Source: Phytophthora sp. 'mugwort'
Lineage: Eukaryota; Oomycota; Peronosporomycetes; Peronosporales; Peronosporaceae
Length of the DNA: 64,000 nucleotides
Assembly (NCBI GenBank): GCA_033558025.1
Contig: JAUCEF010000004.1
Location: 1,240,001-1,304,000 of the forward strand
Direction of reading: 5' to 3'
Shown here: piece by piece, positions 32,428 to 43,288 of the stretch
How the letters are laid out: the number at the start of each line of letters is the position of its first letter
How positions within the stretch are numbered: position 1 is the stretch's first letter
Made by a program: the position numbers and the translations under genes
Notes under the pieces: generated by a model
What the model saw: the letters and a program-made list of their open reading frames with translations, nothing else
Databases searched by the model: none
What the model was told of the DNA's origin: nothing

Positions 32428-33678
32428 TTACCACCGCGCACCGGTATCCGCTATGCACGAGTCCAGTTTTCGTCGAAGGCCGCTAAGTTCTCGTTCTAGT
32501 CGTCCAGTGGGGCTTGTTCCTCGATGATTTCCTACATTTGTCCTGGCACTGACGTCAATATTGTCGATGTCACTGCTGCTTCTACTACTTATCCGACGCC
32601 CTGTCACATTATGCAGACTGCGCATACTTCGAGCACTTCCCGTGCTGCTGTTGCTGTTAAAGCTGTTTCCATCAGACGCAGTCGGCGTCGTCGTAGCCAC
32701 TGAAGGGGCTCGTTTATATGGCGCGGAACGGGCGGAACGCGGAGAAATCTCTGGTGACGACGACGTCGGCGACGTTCCCGCTCGAGACGACCCCAGTCTC
32801 TTGCTCTTGTACATTCTACTCGACGTCGTCACGTTGGTGGCAGCAGCCTTAATCTCCTCTGGCAATGTCAACTCTCTTTTTCTCACACGTCGCTGTATAG
32901 ACTGCGCCGGCACGTCCACAGGCTTGGTCACCGTCTCCATACGCAGCGATGGTGTCTCTGTAATCCTTGTCATTCTCGTACTCCTGGAACTCCCAGTCGT
33001 CGTGGGACTTCCCTGGCTGCTACTGCTGTCCGCACTCTGTCTCTGCTCCTGTAGCCTCACCAAAGCCTCCGTCAAATACTTGTTCTGCGCCCTCTTCTCA
33101 TGAACCTTCTTCTTATAGCGTGCTAGCTGATTCTCCGCCTCTTGTATGCTCTGCTGCTTCTCCCGTACAACTACCATCAACCGCTGTTCGAAGCTATTGC
33201 TCGTGGCCACAGCCGTCTCCACTCTGTCCTGCAAAGCCTTGATCTCCCTCCTCAGCGTCCTGTTCTGCTCGTGATGCTGCATGGCCTCAGCTTTCGTCTC
33301 TGCCAGTTGTTTGGTCAATCTGTCCCTGTCCTCCTTGCCTGCCTGGTCATATCTCGTCCAGTAGTCCTGTTCCTGCTGCAGTAAGTTCTTAAGCGCCGAA
33401 ATTTCAAACGCGAGCGCCTGTTCCCTGTCCGCCGCTTCTCGCTGGGCCTCAGCGGCGTCCGCGACCTGCGTCTCGAGCTGGCGCTGCAGTTGCGTGACGG
33501 TCTGCGTGGCCTCCTGCGCCCACTCGCTCTGCTGCTGTTTGGTCTGCGCCAACTCGCCCGTCAGTAGCTCATTGTGGCGCGTCAGGGCCGCCACCTGCTT
33601 CTCCAGCGCCGCCACGGCGCGTCTGAACTCGCTCTGCATCTGCGTCAGTACTTGACGGTAATACGCGTCGTCCGCCAT
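32428..33678 (-). CDS. coiled-coil protein with Ser/Arg-rich C-terminal half
   Basis: The product has 416 residues from the ATG at 33678 (MADDAYYRQVLTQMQSEFRR). Residues about 10-215 are almost continuous heptad coiled coil, rich in Gln, Glu, Ala and Leu (for example LEKQVAALTRHNELLTGELA and NQLARYKKKVHEKRAQNKYL). Residues about 215-395 are disordered, Ser/Thr/Arg-rich with many SP and SS sites. A final short helix, RLERELSGLRRKLDSC, ends the protein. Such layouts occur in cytoskeletal, centrosomal and vesicle-tethering proteins. I cannot name an orthologue. The gene is single-exon, diverges from the PIG-Z gene 295 bases away, and its 3' flank carries the hairpin array. Confidence 0.8.
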   Translation of the reverse strand: MADDAYYRQVLTQMQSEFRRAVAALEKQVAALTRHNELLTGELAQTKQQQSEWAQEATQTVTQLQRQLETQVADAAEAQREAADREQALAFEISALKNLLQQEQDYWTRYDQAGKEDRDRLTKQLAETKAEAMQHHEQNRTLRREIKALQDRVETAVATSNSFEQRLMVVVREKQQSIQEAENQLARYKKKVHEKRAQNKYLTEALVRLQEQRQSADSSSSQGSPTTTGSSRSTRMTRITETPSLRMETVTKPVDVPAQSIQRRVRKRELTLPEEIKAAATNVTTSSRMYKSKRLGSSRAGTSPTSSSPEISPRSARSAPYKRAPSVATTTPTASDGNSFNSNSSTGSARSMRSLHNVTGRRISSRSSSDIDNIDVSARTNVGNHRGTSPTGRLERELSGLRRKLDSCIADTGARW

Positions 33679-33973
33679 GGCTGAGTGGCTAAAGGGGGGT
33701 GAGATTGTGTCACGTCCCAGACTATTAGGGGTTTGTAGTGTACTATCGGAGCTCCTGGTGGCGCGGGACTTTTCGAACTGAAGAGCGGGAAATATTGTAT
33801 TTAGGCGCGAAAAAACTGGCGCTTGTTAGTTTCGGGTTGTGGATTTGAAAATACGAAACTAACTTATAGTGAACACAAGTGACTAATTTTCGGGTCATAA
33901 CCTGTGAGAAATGATAGTTACGACGCTTCAACCACCTGGGAGATACTATATTGTTTAAGTAAAAGATTCGACG
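33679..33973. promoter_or_regulatory. shared divergent promoter region
   Basis: The 295 bases between the coiled-coil gene (minus) and the PIG-Z gene (plus) must hold both promoters. I see no clear Inr match on the plus side; the T-rich GACTAATTTTCGGG near 33881 is the nearest candidate. Confidence 0.45.
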
Positions 33974-35914
33974 ATGCGAGGAAGCATGCGGCTATACGCT
34001 GTGCTGGCGGCGTTCCGAGTCGCGGGCAGCGTGCTGCTGCTGGGCATAGTGCACCCGGACGAGTTCTTTCAGAGCCAGGAGGTCATGGCACAACATTTCA
34101 TGGCCGAGGACTCGGCTCTACGCCGTGAACTCTTCGTGCCCTGGGAGTTCCAGCTGTCCACACCCAACCGCTCTGTCCTCTTCCCGTAGGGCGCACGCTA
34201 TCTACATTTTTTAGATAATTTTCGTTTAATGTTATTTTATGTATGCTGTTATCATAATTTTTCTTTAACAGTGCGCTGGTGGCAGGGCTGCCTTACAAAG
34301 CCCTGGAGCTGCTGGGAGTCAAGCTGACGGGGTGGCTCATGCTGGTGACGCCCCGACTATTGTTGTGCCTGTTGTCTTTTAATTGCGATGCCGTGCTGTA
34401 CCACGTGGTGGGAAAATTGAGTCGACACCAGAAACCGGAAATTCAACGGGAGAAACAGGAAAAGGCATTGCTGCTGTTTGCCAGTTCGTGGCCGACGCTG
34501 GTGTTTCTGTGCCGACCGTTTTCCAATACTTTTGAAACGCTGGTGCTCGCTTTGTGTTTCGGTGTGCTGTATCTCGTCAATCCGGTAGGTGCACACAACA
34601 CATTTATTATTATTTTATTATTTTTAATTTCGAGTTGATGATCGGTTGGCTGACTATTTTTTTTCTGGTTGCCAGCATCACCGTGTTTTGTGCAAGATAA
34701 TGCATGTGCAAACGTTTCTTCTCGGGAGTTTGTTGGCAGTAGGATTCTTCACGAGGTTCACGTTTCCCGTGTTTTTCTTCCCTCTCGGAGTGGAGCTGGT
34801 GCGACAGCAAGACGCGTTGCTGGTTGTTGCAGCGCGGAAGAAGGAAGCCACCACGATGCCGTCTATTCTGCGCCGTCTAACTGCAGCTATAGGTGTGGCA
34901 CTGCAAGGATTCGTGGCCTTTTTGCTTTGGGCAATTGTTTTTATTGTCGTGGATACATTTTATTTTCGGCCGGAAGTGTTTAAAGGTGAATTAAACGGTT
35001 TTCTGCTGGAAAAGATTGCTCGAAATGCCGTGATCGCGCCGGTGAACAATTTGTTGTACAACATGCAATACGACAACTTGGAGCTGCACGGAGTGCACCC
35101 GCGATTCACCCACTTGACCGTCAACATGCCAATGCTTTTTGGACCAGTGTTTCTCGTCTTCTTTGGGCGCTTTCTACGGTATCCAGATCGCTCGTTCTTT
35201 GGCAGCGCGTGTGTATTCTTCCCACTAGCTTGTTTGTCTCTCGCTCCGCACCAGGAGCCAAGGTTTCTGCTGCCGGCCATCGTGCCCCTGCACCTATTCA
35301 CCGCATTGAATGGCAGAATAGGAATTATTCGCTTCCTGACAAAGCACAAACTGGGAAAGCTGTTATGGATCGTATTTAACGTCGCATTAACGCTTTTTTT
35401 CGGCATTTCGCACCAAGGAGGTATCGTGCCAATGCTCTTGTCACTGTCCTCGATGGCGTCGAATTCAGTGGAAAACTCGGTGGCCAAGGCCTCAGTAACT
35501 TGGCTGGCACCGTTTTGCAACTTTGACGGAGCAGACAAAGTTTCGCTGGCGATGATTGGCGCAGTGCCATTGGTTTTTGCGAAGACATACATGCCTCCTC
35601 GCTTTCTTCTTACCGGGATGACTGCCACGCCTGCGTTTCAGTTAATTGATCTCGCTGGAAGAAACGTGGAAGACCTTCCCGAATTGCTCGGTGTTGAGCA
35701 AGGATCAGAAAAGGTTACTCAAGCATTAATGGTGCTGCCTGCTAGCGTAAATCTTGGGGATATCCTACCCGAAAAATCATCGATCATCATGAGCTCTTCG
35801 AGGTTGGGGGGCTGCTTCCCCCATATTTCGACTGAAGACCTGGCATTTGACAAGTCGTACTCCCTGGAGTTGTACCTGATAAAATTTGCAGCTGTTGAGA
35901 ATGTAACGGCATGA
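33974..35914 (+). CDS. PIGZ: GPI mannosyltransferase, PIG-Z/SMP3 type (GT22), three exons
   Basis: Exons 33974-34185, 34272-34584 and 34676-35914 join to 587 residues. Introns of 86 bases (34186-34271) and 91 bases (34585-34675) have GT-AG ends, and the exon phases join correctly. The GT22 signature HPDEFFQS (residues 27-34) follows the first membrane helix and carries the acidic catalytic pair; then come PWEF and TPNRSVLFP. The motif NNLLYNMQYDNLELHGVHPR with FTHLTVNMPMLFG and HQEPRFLLP is characteristic of this family. Many hydrophobic helices mark an ER membrane protein. PIG-Z/SMP3 adds the fourth, branching mannose to the GPI core using dolichol-phosphate mannose. Assignment to PIG-Z rather than PIG-B rests on the YN-x(5)-NL-x-LHG-x-HPR block. 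Length fits the family. Diverges from the coiled-coil gene. Confidence 0.85.
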
Positions 35915-36068
35915 AATGACAGTTTTTATGATCTTTTCCCGGTATTGCGAACGTTTTGAATAAGGGATAGTGAAAGGTGTGACAAAACAAATAATTAGAC
36001 TTGGCACCAGAATCCACAAGTTTTATACACCTATGATGAAGTTGGGATGCGTGAAGTGCATTAAAAAC

Positions 36069-36099
36069 GGTTATTCGAGCGTCTGACGCTCGAGTAACC
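36069..36099 (+). other. strong hairpin downstream of the PIG-Z gene
   Basis: GGTTATTCGAGCG (36069-36081) pairs with CGCTCGAGTAACC (36087-36099) over 13 positions with one T-G wobble, loop TCTGA. It lies about 155 bases past the stop and could shape the 3' end of the transcript. The loop is unrelated to that of the array at 31949-32374. Confidence 0.7.
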
Positions 36100-36295
36100 A
36101 AAGTTCTAAAACCCCTAGCTGCGGAGTAAATGAATGTGGCGTTTATGCGGCGGCGCCGCATGGAACCACGGACGCACACTTGACGTGTCTACGGCAACAA
36201 CGCTGCTGACGTTAAAGTACCGTACGTCTACGTAATGCTACAGCACCCCGATGGCGTGTGCAACAGGTACTTGAATCCACGCGGAAAAGAGAGTT

Positions 36296-36580
36296 TCATT
36301 TATTGCTAACGAGTGGCTCGCTATAAATGAAACACGCGGTTCTGGAAAATAGTCCATATTCGTCAGTGCAACACACAACATGCGGAAGCGAGTCTCTTGT
36401 TGCTGGAAGACAATAATTCAGTACAAACGCGAGCGACGGTTTCGGCCGTGCGAATTGGAGTTCAAGGTGCGAAACGAGCAAAATGGACACTTTTCTCACA
36501 GCACGTGTTGAAACAAAACCACATAGTGCTAGTAGTAAAAAGAAGCGAGTCTGATAAAAAGAATCTGTAGGCCATCGCAT
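36296..36580 (-). pseudogene. ankyrin-gene 5' fragment, copy 1
   Basis: The minus ORF ends with LNYCLPATRDSLPHVVCCTD then EYG. It is homologous to the N-terminal reading of the ankyrin pseudogene at 48700-48560 (VVLNYCLPVSRD, stop, LAHVVCCIDEYL). The hydrophobic run RFFLLLALCGFVSTRA upstream lies in sequence shared with copy 3 and could be read as a signal peptide, but in the other copies it is out of frame or non-coding. After 36296 the homology ends. Confidence 0.5.
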
Positions 36581-36656
36581 TAGTTAGCAAGCCTAACCTC
36601 GCTGTACTCATGCCATCTTTTCTGAGCTGATCGGGGTCTTGGACGATAGCTTTTTA

Positions 36657-36797
36657 TTGCACAACTGGCTGATGGCGAGGGCGGCTGCGTGAGGGTTCAA
36701 CACGGATGCCGTGCACTTGGTCATGGTCGACAGCGATAATACTTGCCGTCACAACTGCGAAGAAAACGATAATCTTGACGATATTACTGAGGACCAT
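36657..36797 (-). CDS. 47-residue putative secreted peptide, copy 1
   Basis: ATG at 36797 to TAA at 36654. Residues 1-22 (MVLSNIVKIIVFFAVVTASI, IA) form a clear signal peptide. The mature part is 25 residues: VDHDQVHGIRVEPSRSRPRH followed by QPVVQ, strongly basic and without Cys. The open frame extends further upstream (to 37034) without a better start. The same ORF occurs at 44016-44156 (minus) and 45488-45628 (plus). Frames are kept without indels, although neighbouring non-coding sequence is conserved too, so recent duplication explains part of this. Similarity to plant CLE peptides is discussed in findings. No known oomycete effector motif (RxLR, LFLAK) is present. Confidence 0.45.
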
Positions 36798-37034
36798 TGT
36801 TGACGATGTCTTAGGTGTCTTTGGGGTGGCTGGGTAAATTTCAAAATGCAGATACTGTAGCAGCTCGCGCTCACCCCACGGATACACGTAGGATCGGATC
36901 AAACACCTGGTTGAGAAATGATGACGATCAAAGACGATGACCGAGTGGCCATCGTCGGTCCATGATTGCTTGATGCATGGCCGAGTGCTGTGTAATTGTT
37001 GACCAGCTTTTCTTTCAAAATTTCTCCGCCCCAT

Positions 37035-37616
37035 CTATGGATGTGTCAATGGTGCGCCACGCTCAATCTTCGGTCCACATGGTTGCATACTACACTCACT
37101 GTACTCGTTACGGTGACTCATACTGTGCATTGATGGATATTTACATCGCGTACAATCCGGTACCGAGCATGCGCATAGGAATGCATTGACTGGAGAGTAA
37201 CAGCATGGGCTTGATCCCTATCGCCGACGTCCTCGTGTCCATTCCGCTGTCGGTGCACGTCGAGAAGCATGTGCTCGGAAGCTATGCTTGGTATCTAGGT
37301 TCAACCGGCTTTCTAATAACGCCAAAGCCACTCGGCGTCATCTTTACATTAATTTGCTATTAATGCCATGTCGGGAAGCCTGCATGCTTGAAGCTGCGGG
37401 ATGCTATGAACACGAACGACGTGCTGTAGTACATGTACATCGATCCGAAACGGTTAATGAATCGCTGTTGTACACGTCGGGACACGGAGACACAGACTTC
37501 GCCGCGATGGTCGTGCGGTGTTCATGTACTTCATACGGCTCTTCTTTTTTGTTGGGCAATTGAGCTGCCAACACACCTAAAATTTGAGCCCATATCACAC
37601 AGGTACGAAACCCGTA
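37035..37616 (+). pseudogene. divergent ORF region homologous to 44871-45313 (copy 1)
   Basis: The plus strand here aligns with the minus strand of 45313-44871. Shared words include CATGGTTGCATACT, GTGCACGTCGAGAAGC and TTGGTATCTAGGTTCA. In the other copy this reads as a short protein with a membrane helix (SLISIAVVLVFIALWVHVEK). Here frameshifts break it. The region lies upstream of, and divergent from, the 47-residue peptide ORF in both copies. The Gypsy element inserted at its right edge. Confidence 0.45.
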
Positions 37617-37621
37617 GTGCT

Positions 37622-37937
37622 TGTGAGGACCCCGGTGTATAAGACGTAGAGAGCTTGTGGTGGCTTGCTTGGCGAGGCTGTAGACTGGAGTAGTTGAGAG
37701 TAAAATGTAGAATGGATTAGAAGTGAGACTGCGCTAGCTATCTGTCTACGAGCATCTGTCGGCCATGAGGGCCACCGGAGTGGCCACGCGGCACAGGATC
37801 TTCACGATCCCAATCTGCCTCGCAGATGGAATCCGGGTTGAGCTCAGCTCCGGGCTAGCGTGTGGCCGTGGTGGACTCCTGCTCCTTGGAGCCGGGGTGA
37901 GAGGCGACCAACGCCTGGTTTCTGGCAGAGCCTGACA
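37622..37937 (-). repeat. 3' LTR of element A (316 bases)
   Basis: Direct repeat of 42798-43118. The pol frame runs through the boundary and stops at 37746, so about 190 bases of the LTR are coding. Confidence 0.95.
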
Positions 37938-40900
37938 TCCTTCCGGTCTTATTCTTTGGTGGTCGTCTCGAAGTCGTTGCAGAAGCTGTCGCCAATGGGC
38001 CACGTGATGAATGTCTCGTTCGCGCTCCCAAGAGTCCTCGTGTTCGGGTAAGCCGACCCATTTGACAACGTACTCCGGCTTTCGGTTGAACGTGCGCCGC
38101 TTGACCAGCGTCTCGATCACGTACATTCGCTCGTCATCCTCCGCAACGAACACCGGTGTCGTCTTAGAAACTGGCCGATCAACAAAGCGCGCCTCCGACT
38201 GCTTGAATGGCTTCAGCAGATCGACATTGAAGGAGTTATGCAACGTTGACATATTACAATGGCAATGCGAACCGGGCCACGTTATCGTTCACCATCCGTG
38301 TAATCTTGTAAGGCACGACAAAACGAGGAGCCAACTTGGCCTTGTCCAGTTCCGTTCCGCGCACTGTGTGAGCCAGAGGCAGGTTATTTGTTGAAAGCAG
38401 CACCATATCACCACGGAAAAGGTGACCGAACTCCGCTTCTTGTCGTAGTACTGTTTCTGCCGTAGCTGAGCATCACGCAGGTTCGCTCGCGCCTGCTTCA
38501 CAATCTGCTGTCGTTTCGCTCGACGAAGTTTCGTACGAAGTCATTGCGTGTGTCGATGTCTGGCGTCGCAACCCGCACTTGACGCGGAATACGACCTGTG
38601 TCGATCCGGAAGGGTGACATCTTGGTTGAAGCGTTGACCAGTGTAGCATGCCCATACTCGATAGTTCCTAGGCGCTCAACCCAATCACATCCGTGGTAAG
38701 ATGTCATGCAGCGCAGGGCGTCTTCAAGAACTCGATTCTGACGCTGCAACTTAGCCATCTCCTTGCGCTCTGTGTGCGGTAGCTTGGTGTCCAGCAACTT
38801 CATCAGTTCTTGCCAAAAATGCGAGGTGAACTTACTGTCACGATCGCTGATTATCTCCGCGGGGAGTCGTAATGGCGAACCACAGTGTCGAAGAACAGTT
38901 TCGCTGTTTCGGCTGCCGTTGCAGTACTGTGGGTAGGCGTGTACTTGGCTCTTTTCGATAGTCGACAAACGTAATTCATGATAGCATGATACCCGTTCGA
39001 AACAGGGAGACCCGTAATGAAGTCGATGGAGACCGACTTCAACGATTTCGAAGTAATCTGAGGAGGCATCATCGATCCATTCTTCCTCAAACTCGAAGAT
39101 TTGTATTGCTGGCAGGTTTTGCAGCTTTGCACGAAAGTGTGAAAGTCGGCCAGCATCGTAGGCCAAAAGAACCACTGCACCAGTCGTAACTGAGTGCGAC
39201 GTGAACCCGGATGAGCACTAGTCGTGCTGTCGTGGTATTCGCTGATCAACTGAGCCCGAAGTTGTTGTTCGTCAGGAACTCAGAGCCGAAGGGTTGAGCC
39301 AGGCGCTTTCAAATATAACAGCTTCTTGTGTCGCACTACCTCTCCCATCGCCAAAGTTGCCGATCGTTGTCGCCGATAGTTCACCAGGGAGCGATAGAGA
39401 GGATATCACGATAGACCCGCACAATTTGGGCCTTGACCTGCACCGCATTCACCTGCCGAGAGAGTCGGCGCTGCGTCACGCCCACTCCATGCGGTGCAAT
39501 GGCTGCTGGGACCGGCGTATATTTAGCACCAAATCCATATCATGAGAACTCAACGTCTGCAGAGCGGACCCGACGCGATGGTGCCTGCGTGGCGAGACGC
39601 TTCGATGTCGGCAAGCGTCATCACAAGGGTGAAAGGAGATTATCGAGGAAGAGAAGGCTGCAATCGTCATTGGTTCCACAGCGAGATCCGCATCCTCGTC
39701 ATCCGGTGGTCCAGAAGGTGGCCTTGACAGGGCATCAGCCACAACATTGGTGCTTCCTTTGATGTGGTGGAGAACAAAGTTGTATTGCCCAAAGAAATCG
39801 AGCCACCTCGCCATTTTGGGGGACACGTTGGGATGATGGCGAAACAAATTGCAAGCGATATTGTCGGTGTAGATATCAAACTCCACACCGTACAAGTAGT
39901 GCGCCACTTGGCCAGACCAAACTTGATCGCATACAGCTCTTTTTCGTGCGCCGGCCAATTCCGTTCCGTTGCGGACGGATTTTTGGAGAAGAAGGCAAAC
40001 GGATGGCCGTTCCCTTCATAGACCTGAGAGAGGACTCCACCGCAACACGAGCCCGACGCATCAGCTGTCAAAATGAAGCGCCTCGAGAAATCTGGTAGAC
40101 GGAGGACGGGCGTCGTTGTAGAGCCGTCTTCAGCTGTAGAAGGCATGCTGCTGCTCGGTCTCCCAAATCCACGGCACTTGCTTACGCACCAAGTTGTTGA
40201 GTGGCAAGACAAGCTCGGCGAAATCACAAATAAAATTCCGATACTAGCCCGCTAGTCCGAGGAAGCTCTGTAGTTCCTTGGCCGATGTGGGAACCGGCAC
40301 TGCTCAATCGCTACCGTCTTCAAACGATCCACGTGTAACCCATCCGCAGCGACGGTATGACCCAGGAAGTTGACCGAAATGCATCCAAATGCATACTTAT
40401 CCATTCGAATATACAACCCTCGCGTCGAAGCACCTCAAACACAACCCACAGATGAACGCAGTGCTCGTCTTCACTGCGTGAAAAACCGCACAAATCGTCG
40501 AGGTAGACGACCACGAAAGCAAACTGACCAAAGAGAACGCGCATCAAAACGCGACCAGACTCCCGGCATTCCACTTAACCCCATCGGTGCCACGCGCCAC
40601 TGGTAGACATCCTTATCCGTTCGAAACGCCGTAAACTTCTTACTGCCTGGCACGACCAGCATCTGATGATAGCCTTGGGCAAGATCCAAAGTTGAAAATA
40701 TGGTGCAATCAGACATCCGATCAAAGATTTCCTCGATTCTAGGCAGCGGAATCTTGGGGATCTCGGTCTAGGAGTTGGCATAGCGGTAGTCCATGACCCA
40801 AAGTACAGGGAACTGAGCGTCACTGCTCTTAATCCACTCGGAACGACCTGGCTGCTTACCAGAAGCCGGATCTTTCTTAGGAACCGCAAAGATCGACGAC

Positions 40901-41785
40901 ACCCAGGGCGAGTCGGACACCTCGATCCATTTACGCTCCAGCATGTCCTGAATGAATCCGTCTAACGCCTCCTACTCCGTCCTTGAGAACCGAAATGGCG
41001 CACGCGAACTGGGAACGGCATCGGGTTTCATAGTCAATTCAAACTTCACCTCACAGTGAGGAGGCAGCTCATTTGGCAGCACAGCAGGAGCGCAATCCTC
41101 AAACTCCGCAAGAATTTCATCGATCCCCGGTGACATGGTTGGTGTAGCAGGTCGCTTGTCAGCCACCTTTGCACCCGCAGCGGTCTCGACAGTTGACCCT
41201 AAAAGACGTTCTCTAGCTGAATCACCGGAACGCCCAGATCCTCACTGGTCATCTCGTCAATAAAAGCCTCCAACTCGTCATAGTCTGCATCGGGCTCTGC
41301 CACGTGCACCTCACCGTGACCCAGTCAATTTCAGGGTTGTATCGGTTGAACCAGGCAGCGCCGAGAATCACGTCGTGGCTGTGAGGGAGTGTGTACTCCG
41401 TGAATAGCAGTCGGTGAAAACCATACTGCCCCATACAAATGTCTGCTTCCACCTCGTTCACCACATCCTAGGTCGTTTGGCCATCCAATCGCTCAATAAA
41501 GACGCGCTTGCGACGCACCACCACTTCTGACAGGCCAGGACGAATCACGTTATGATCCGCAGCGCTATTCAACAGGATTGTCACTGGCGTCCCGAACAAA
41601 GCCACGGTGCCTTCCTTGCGCACCAGACTACCTCCCGAACCCATTGTGGGCTCGACCGACGCCGCATGGACGGTCAAGTGGTCGAACAGGATATCCGTGT
41701 CATCGCCTGAGTCCGCGAGGCCTGCTTGCTGTGCGGGGTTCGCACATGGCTTCTCCTCAAAGTTGCTCTGCTGGATTCTAGGCAC
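37746..41785 (-). pseudogene. Gypsy pol of element A (protease, RT, RNase H, integrase, chromodomain), broken
   Basis: Protease at 41785-41468 has TPVTILLNSAADHNVI, where the catalytic D-S-G is N-S-A, then HDVILGAAWFNRYNPEIDW. Reverse transcriptase at 40716-40320 has FSTLDLAQGYHQMLVV and, after a frameshift near 40574, FAFVVVYLDDLCGFS with the Y-L-D-D box. RNase H at 40110-39600 has FILTADASGSCCGGVLSQVY and VVADALSRPP. Integrase at 39249-38500 has the zinc segment with HPGSRRTQLRLVQWFFWP and C-x-x-C, then VSIDFITGLP and ISDRDSKFTSHFWQELM holding two of the catalytic D-D-E residues. Chromodomain at 38130-37980 has EYVVKWVGLPEHEDSWERE. The last codons lie inside the LTR. At least four frameshifts are present; the Asp-to-Asn protease change would be inactivating. 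Confidence 0.9.
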
Positions 41786-42640
41786 GCTGTCCAGCTATAG
41801 CTATCGGTCCTGTAGCCCTGATGACGTCTTGCCGGATGATCTTGAGAAGAAGTCGACCCGCGGCTCCGGCAATCCCGCATGCGGTGGCCTGGTCTCTTGC
41901 ATTGGAAGCAGAGATTTCGGCGGATACACTCTGACCGGTCCCAAAAGCGCGTGTTGCCGATCTCCATGGGCTCTGGACCGTGACGATCTAACGAACGCTC
42001 ACGATACTGTCGTCTCTCCTGGTGTCTGGTCCTCCCTTGATGCGCCGGGAACGACGCATGTGTGCGCTCATACTCCATCGCCACGGACACATCTTCCGAC
42101 ACTCTACTGCAGCGTCGATACTGCACCTCTTCTCTTTTTCGGGCCACCAGCCCTCCTACAAACGGCGTGATCTGGTCCAACTCGCTCATCTGAGTGACTT
42201 GGCTTATCAACTGACGATACTTGGTGATGTACTCGGCCAGATCCGCGCCCTCCCGCTGTTTCAGTGCATACAGCTTATCCCGCAGCTTCTCTTGTAGATC
42301 CACAGGAATGAACTCTTTCCTCAGTACCGTAGCCAGCTCCGCAATACTGCCGATTGTCTTCTGCTGAGTCGTAAAACATGCGGTCGCCTGACCTCGCAGG
42401 TTTGAAACCATCATCGCTAGAACGCGTTTTTGGTTGATGGGGTTCTCGTAGTCGATATTCTTGGCCTAAAAAAAATAGTCGCGGTTGGTCTGGGAACCGC
42501 TCCAACGACTCGTTCAAGTGCCCCGCATAGTGTGGCATGGTAATACCCTCCACCCTCTTCTCCATCTCTGGTCTTTTCGTGAGCCTCTCCATCATCGCCT
42601 GCTGCTCTGCGAGCAGCCTTACCACTGTCATCACATGTCT
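41786..42640 (-). pseudogene. Gypsy gag of element A with CCHC knuckle, one frameshift
   Basis: The N-terminal block (42634-42470) has MPHYAGHLNESLERFPDQPR. The main block (42414 leftward) has SIAELATVLRKEFIPVDLQE and KLRDKLYALKQREGADLAEY, a retrotrans-gag-type core, then CFQCKRPGHRMRDC (C-x2-C-x4-H-x4-C), a complete zinc knuckle. The frames join if a single G next to an eight-T run (about 42466) is regarded as an insertion. Gag forms the particle in which reverse transcription occurs. Confidence 0.85.
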
Positions 42641-42797
42641 TCTGTTGGGACGTGCTCCATGCTACTTGCTGGGGCTTGTAGGCTCCTCGTTCAGCAGGTA
42701 GGGCACTCTGGCACGCTCCTACTTCACTCTTGATACCTTGGGTCCTTCACTCCGGATCGGTTGCCAGCGTCAACGCTGACCAACAAGTACTACCACG

Positions 42798-43118
42798 TGT
42801 GAGGACCCCGGTGTATAAGACTAGAGAGCTTGTGGTGGCTTGCTTGGCGAGGTTGTAGACTGGAGTAGTTGAGAGTAAAATGTAGAATGAATTAGAAGTG
42901 AGACTGCGCTAGCTATCTGTCTACGAGCTCCTGTCGGCCACGAGGGCCACCGGAGTGGCCACGCGGCACAGGATCTTCACGATCCCATTCTGCCTCGCAG
43001 ATGGGATCCGGATTGTGCTCTGCTCCGGGCTAAGGTGTGGCCGTGGTCGTGGCGGACTCCTGCTCCTTAATGCCGGGGTGAGAGGCGACCAACGCCTGGT
43101 TTCTGGCAGAGCCTGACA
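42798..43118 (-). repeat. 5' LTR of element A (321 bases)
   Basis: Begins TGTGAGGACC and ends GCCTGACA on the plus strand. It differs from the 3' LTR by about a dozen substitutions and a six-base insertion. Confidence 0.95.
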
Positions 43119-43288
43119 GTGCTTTAGTCGAGAAATTAGCACGGAGTGTAGGGACGGGTCGAAATTTTTCTCTATACCCGTTCATCAATTTCAGTGCTGG
43201 ATACGAATTTAGAGCATTACTCCTATTTTAGGATTCTTTCAGCAGTAGCCGAAGTGAAGGGTTAATCCATAATGCACTCGCGAATTAT

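Larger units (their letters stand above)
37622..43118 (-). mobile_element. full-length Ty3/Gypsy LTR retrotransposon (element A)
   Basis: The element is 5497 bases, flanked by the 5-base target duplication GTGCT (37617-37621 and 43119-43123). LTRs start TG and end CA. Minus-strand sense is shown by the primer site complement CAAGTACTACCA (42784-42795), two bases inside the 5' LTR, and by a purine tract (complement of 37938-37950) next to the 3' LTR. Order on the minus strand: gag, protease, reverse transcriptase, RNase H, integrase, chromodomain. LTRs differ at roughly 5 per cent by eye, so insertion is not very recent. Several frameshifts break gag-pol. Confidence 0.95.

Noticed and set aside
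32561..33103. 180-residue plus ORF opposite the coiled-coil gene
   Set aside because: Leu/Val-rich antisense shadow. The minus frame has regular heptads and a natural ATG.
34960..35628. 222-residue minus ORF opposite the PIG-Z gene
   Set aside because: Antisense shadow; the plus strand carries the GT22 motifs and consistent splice sites.
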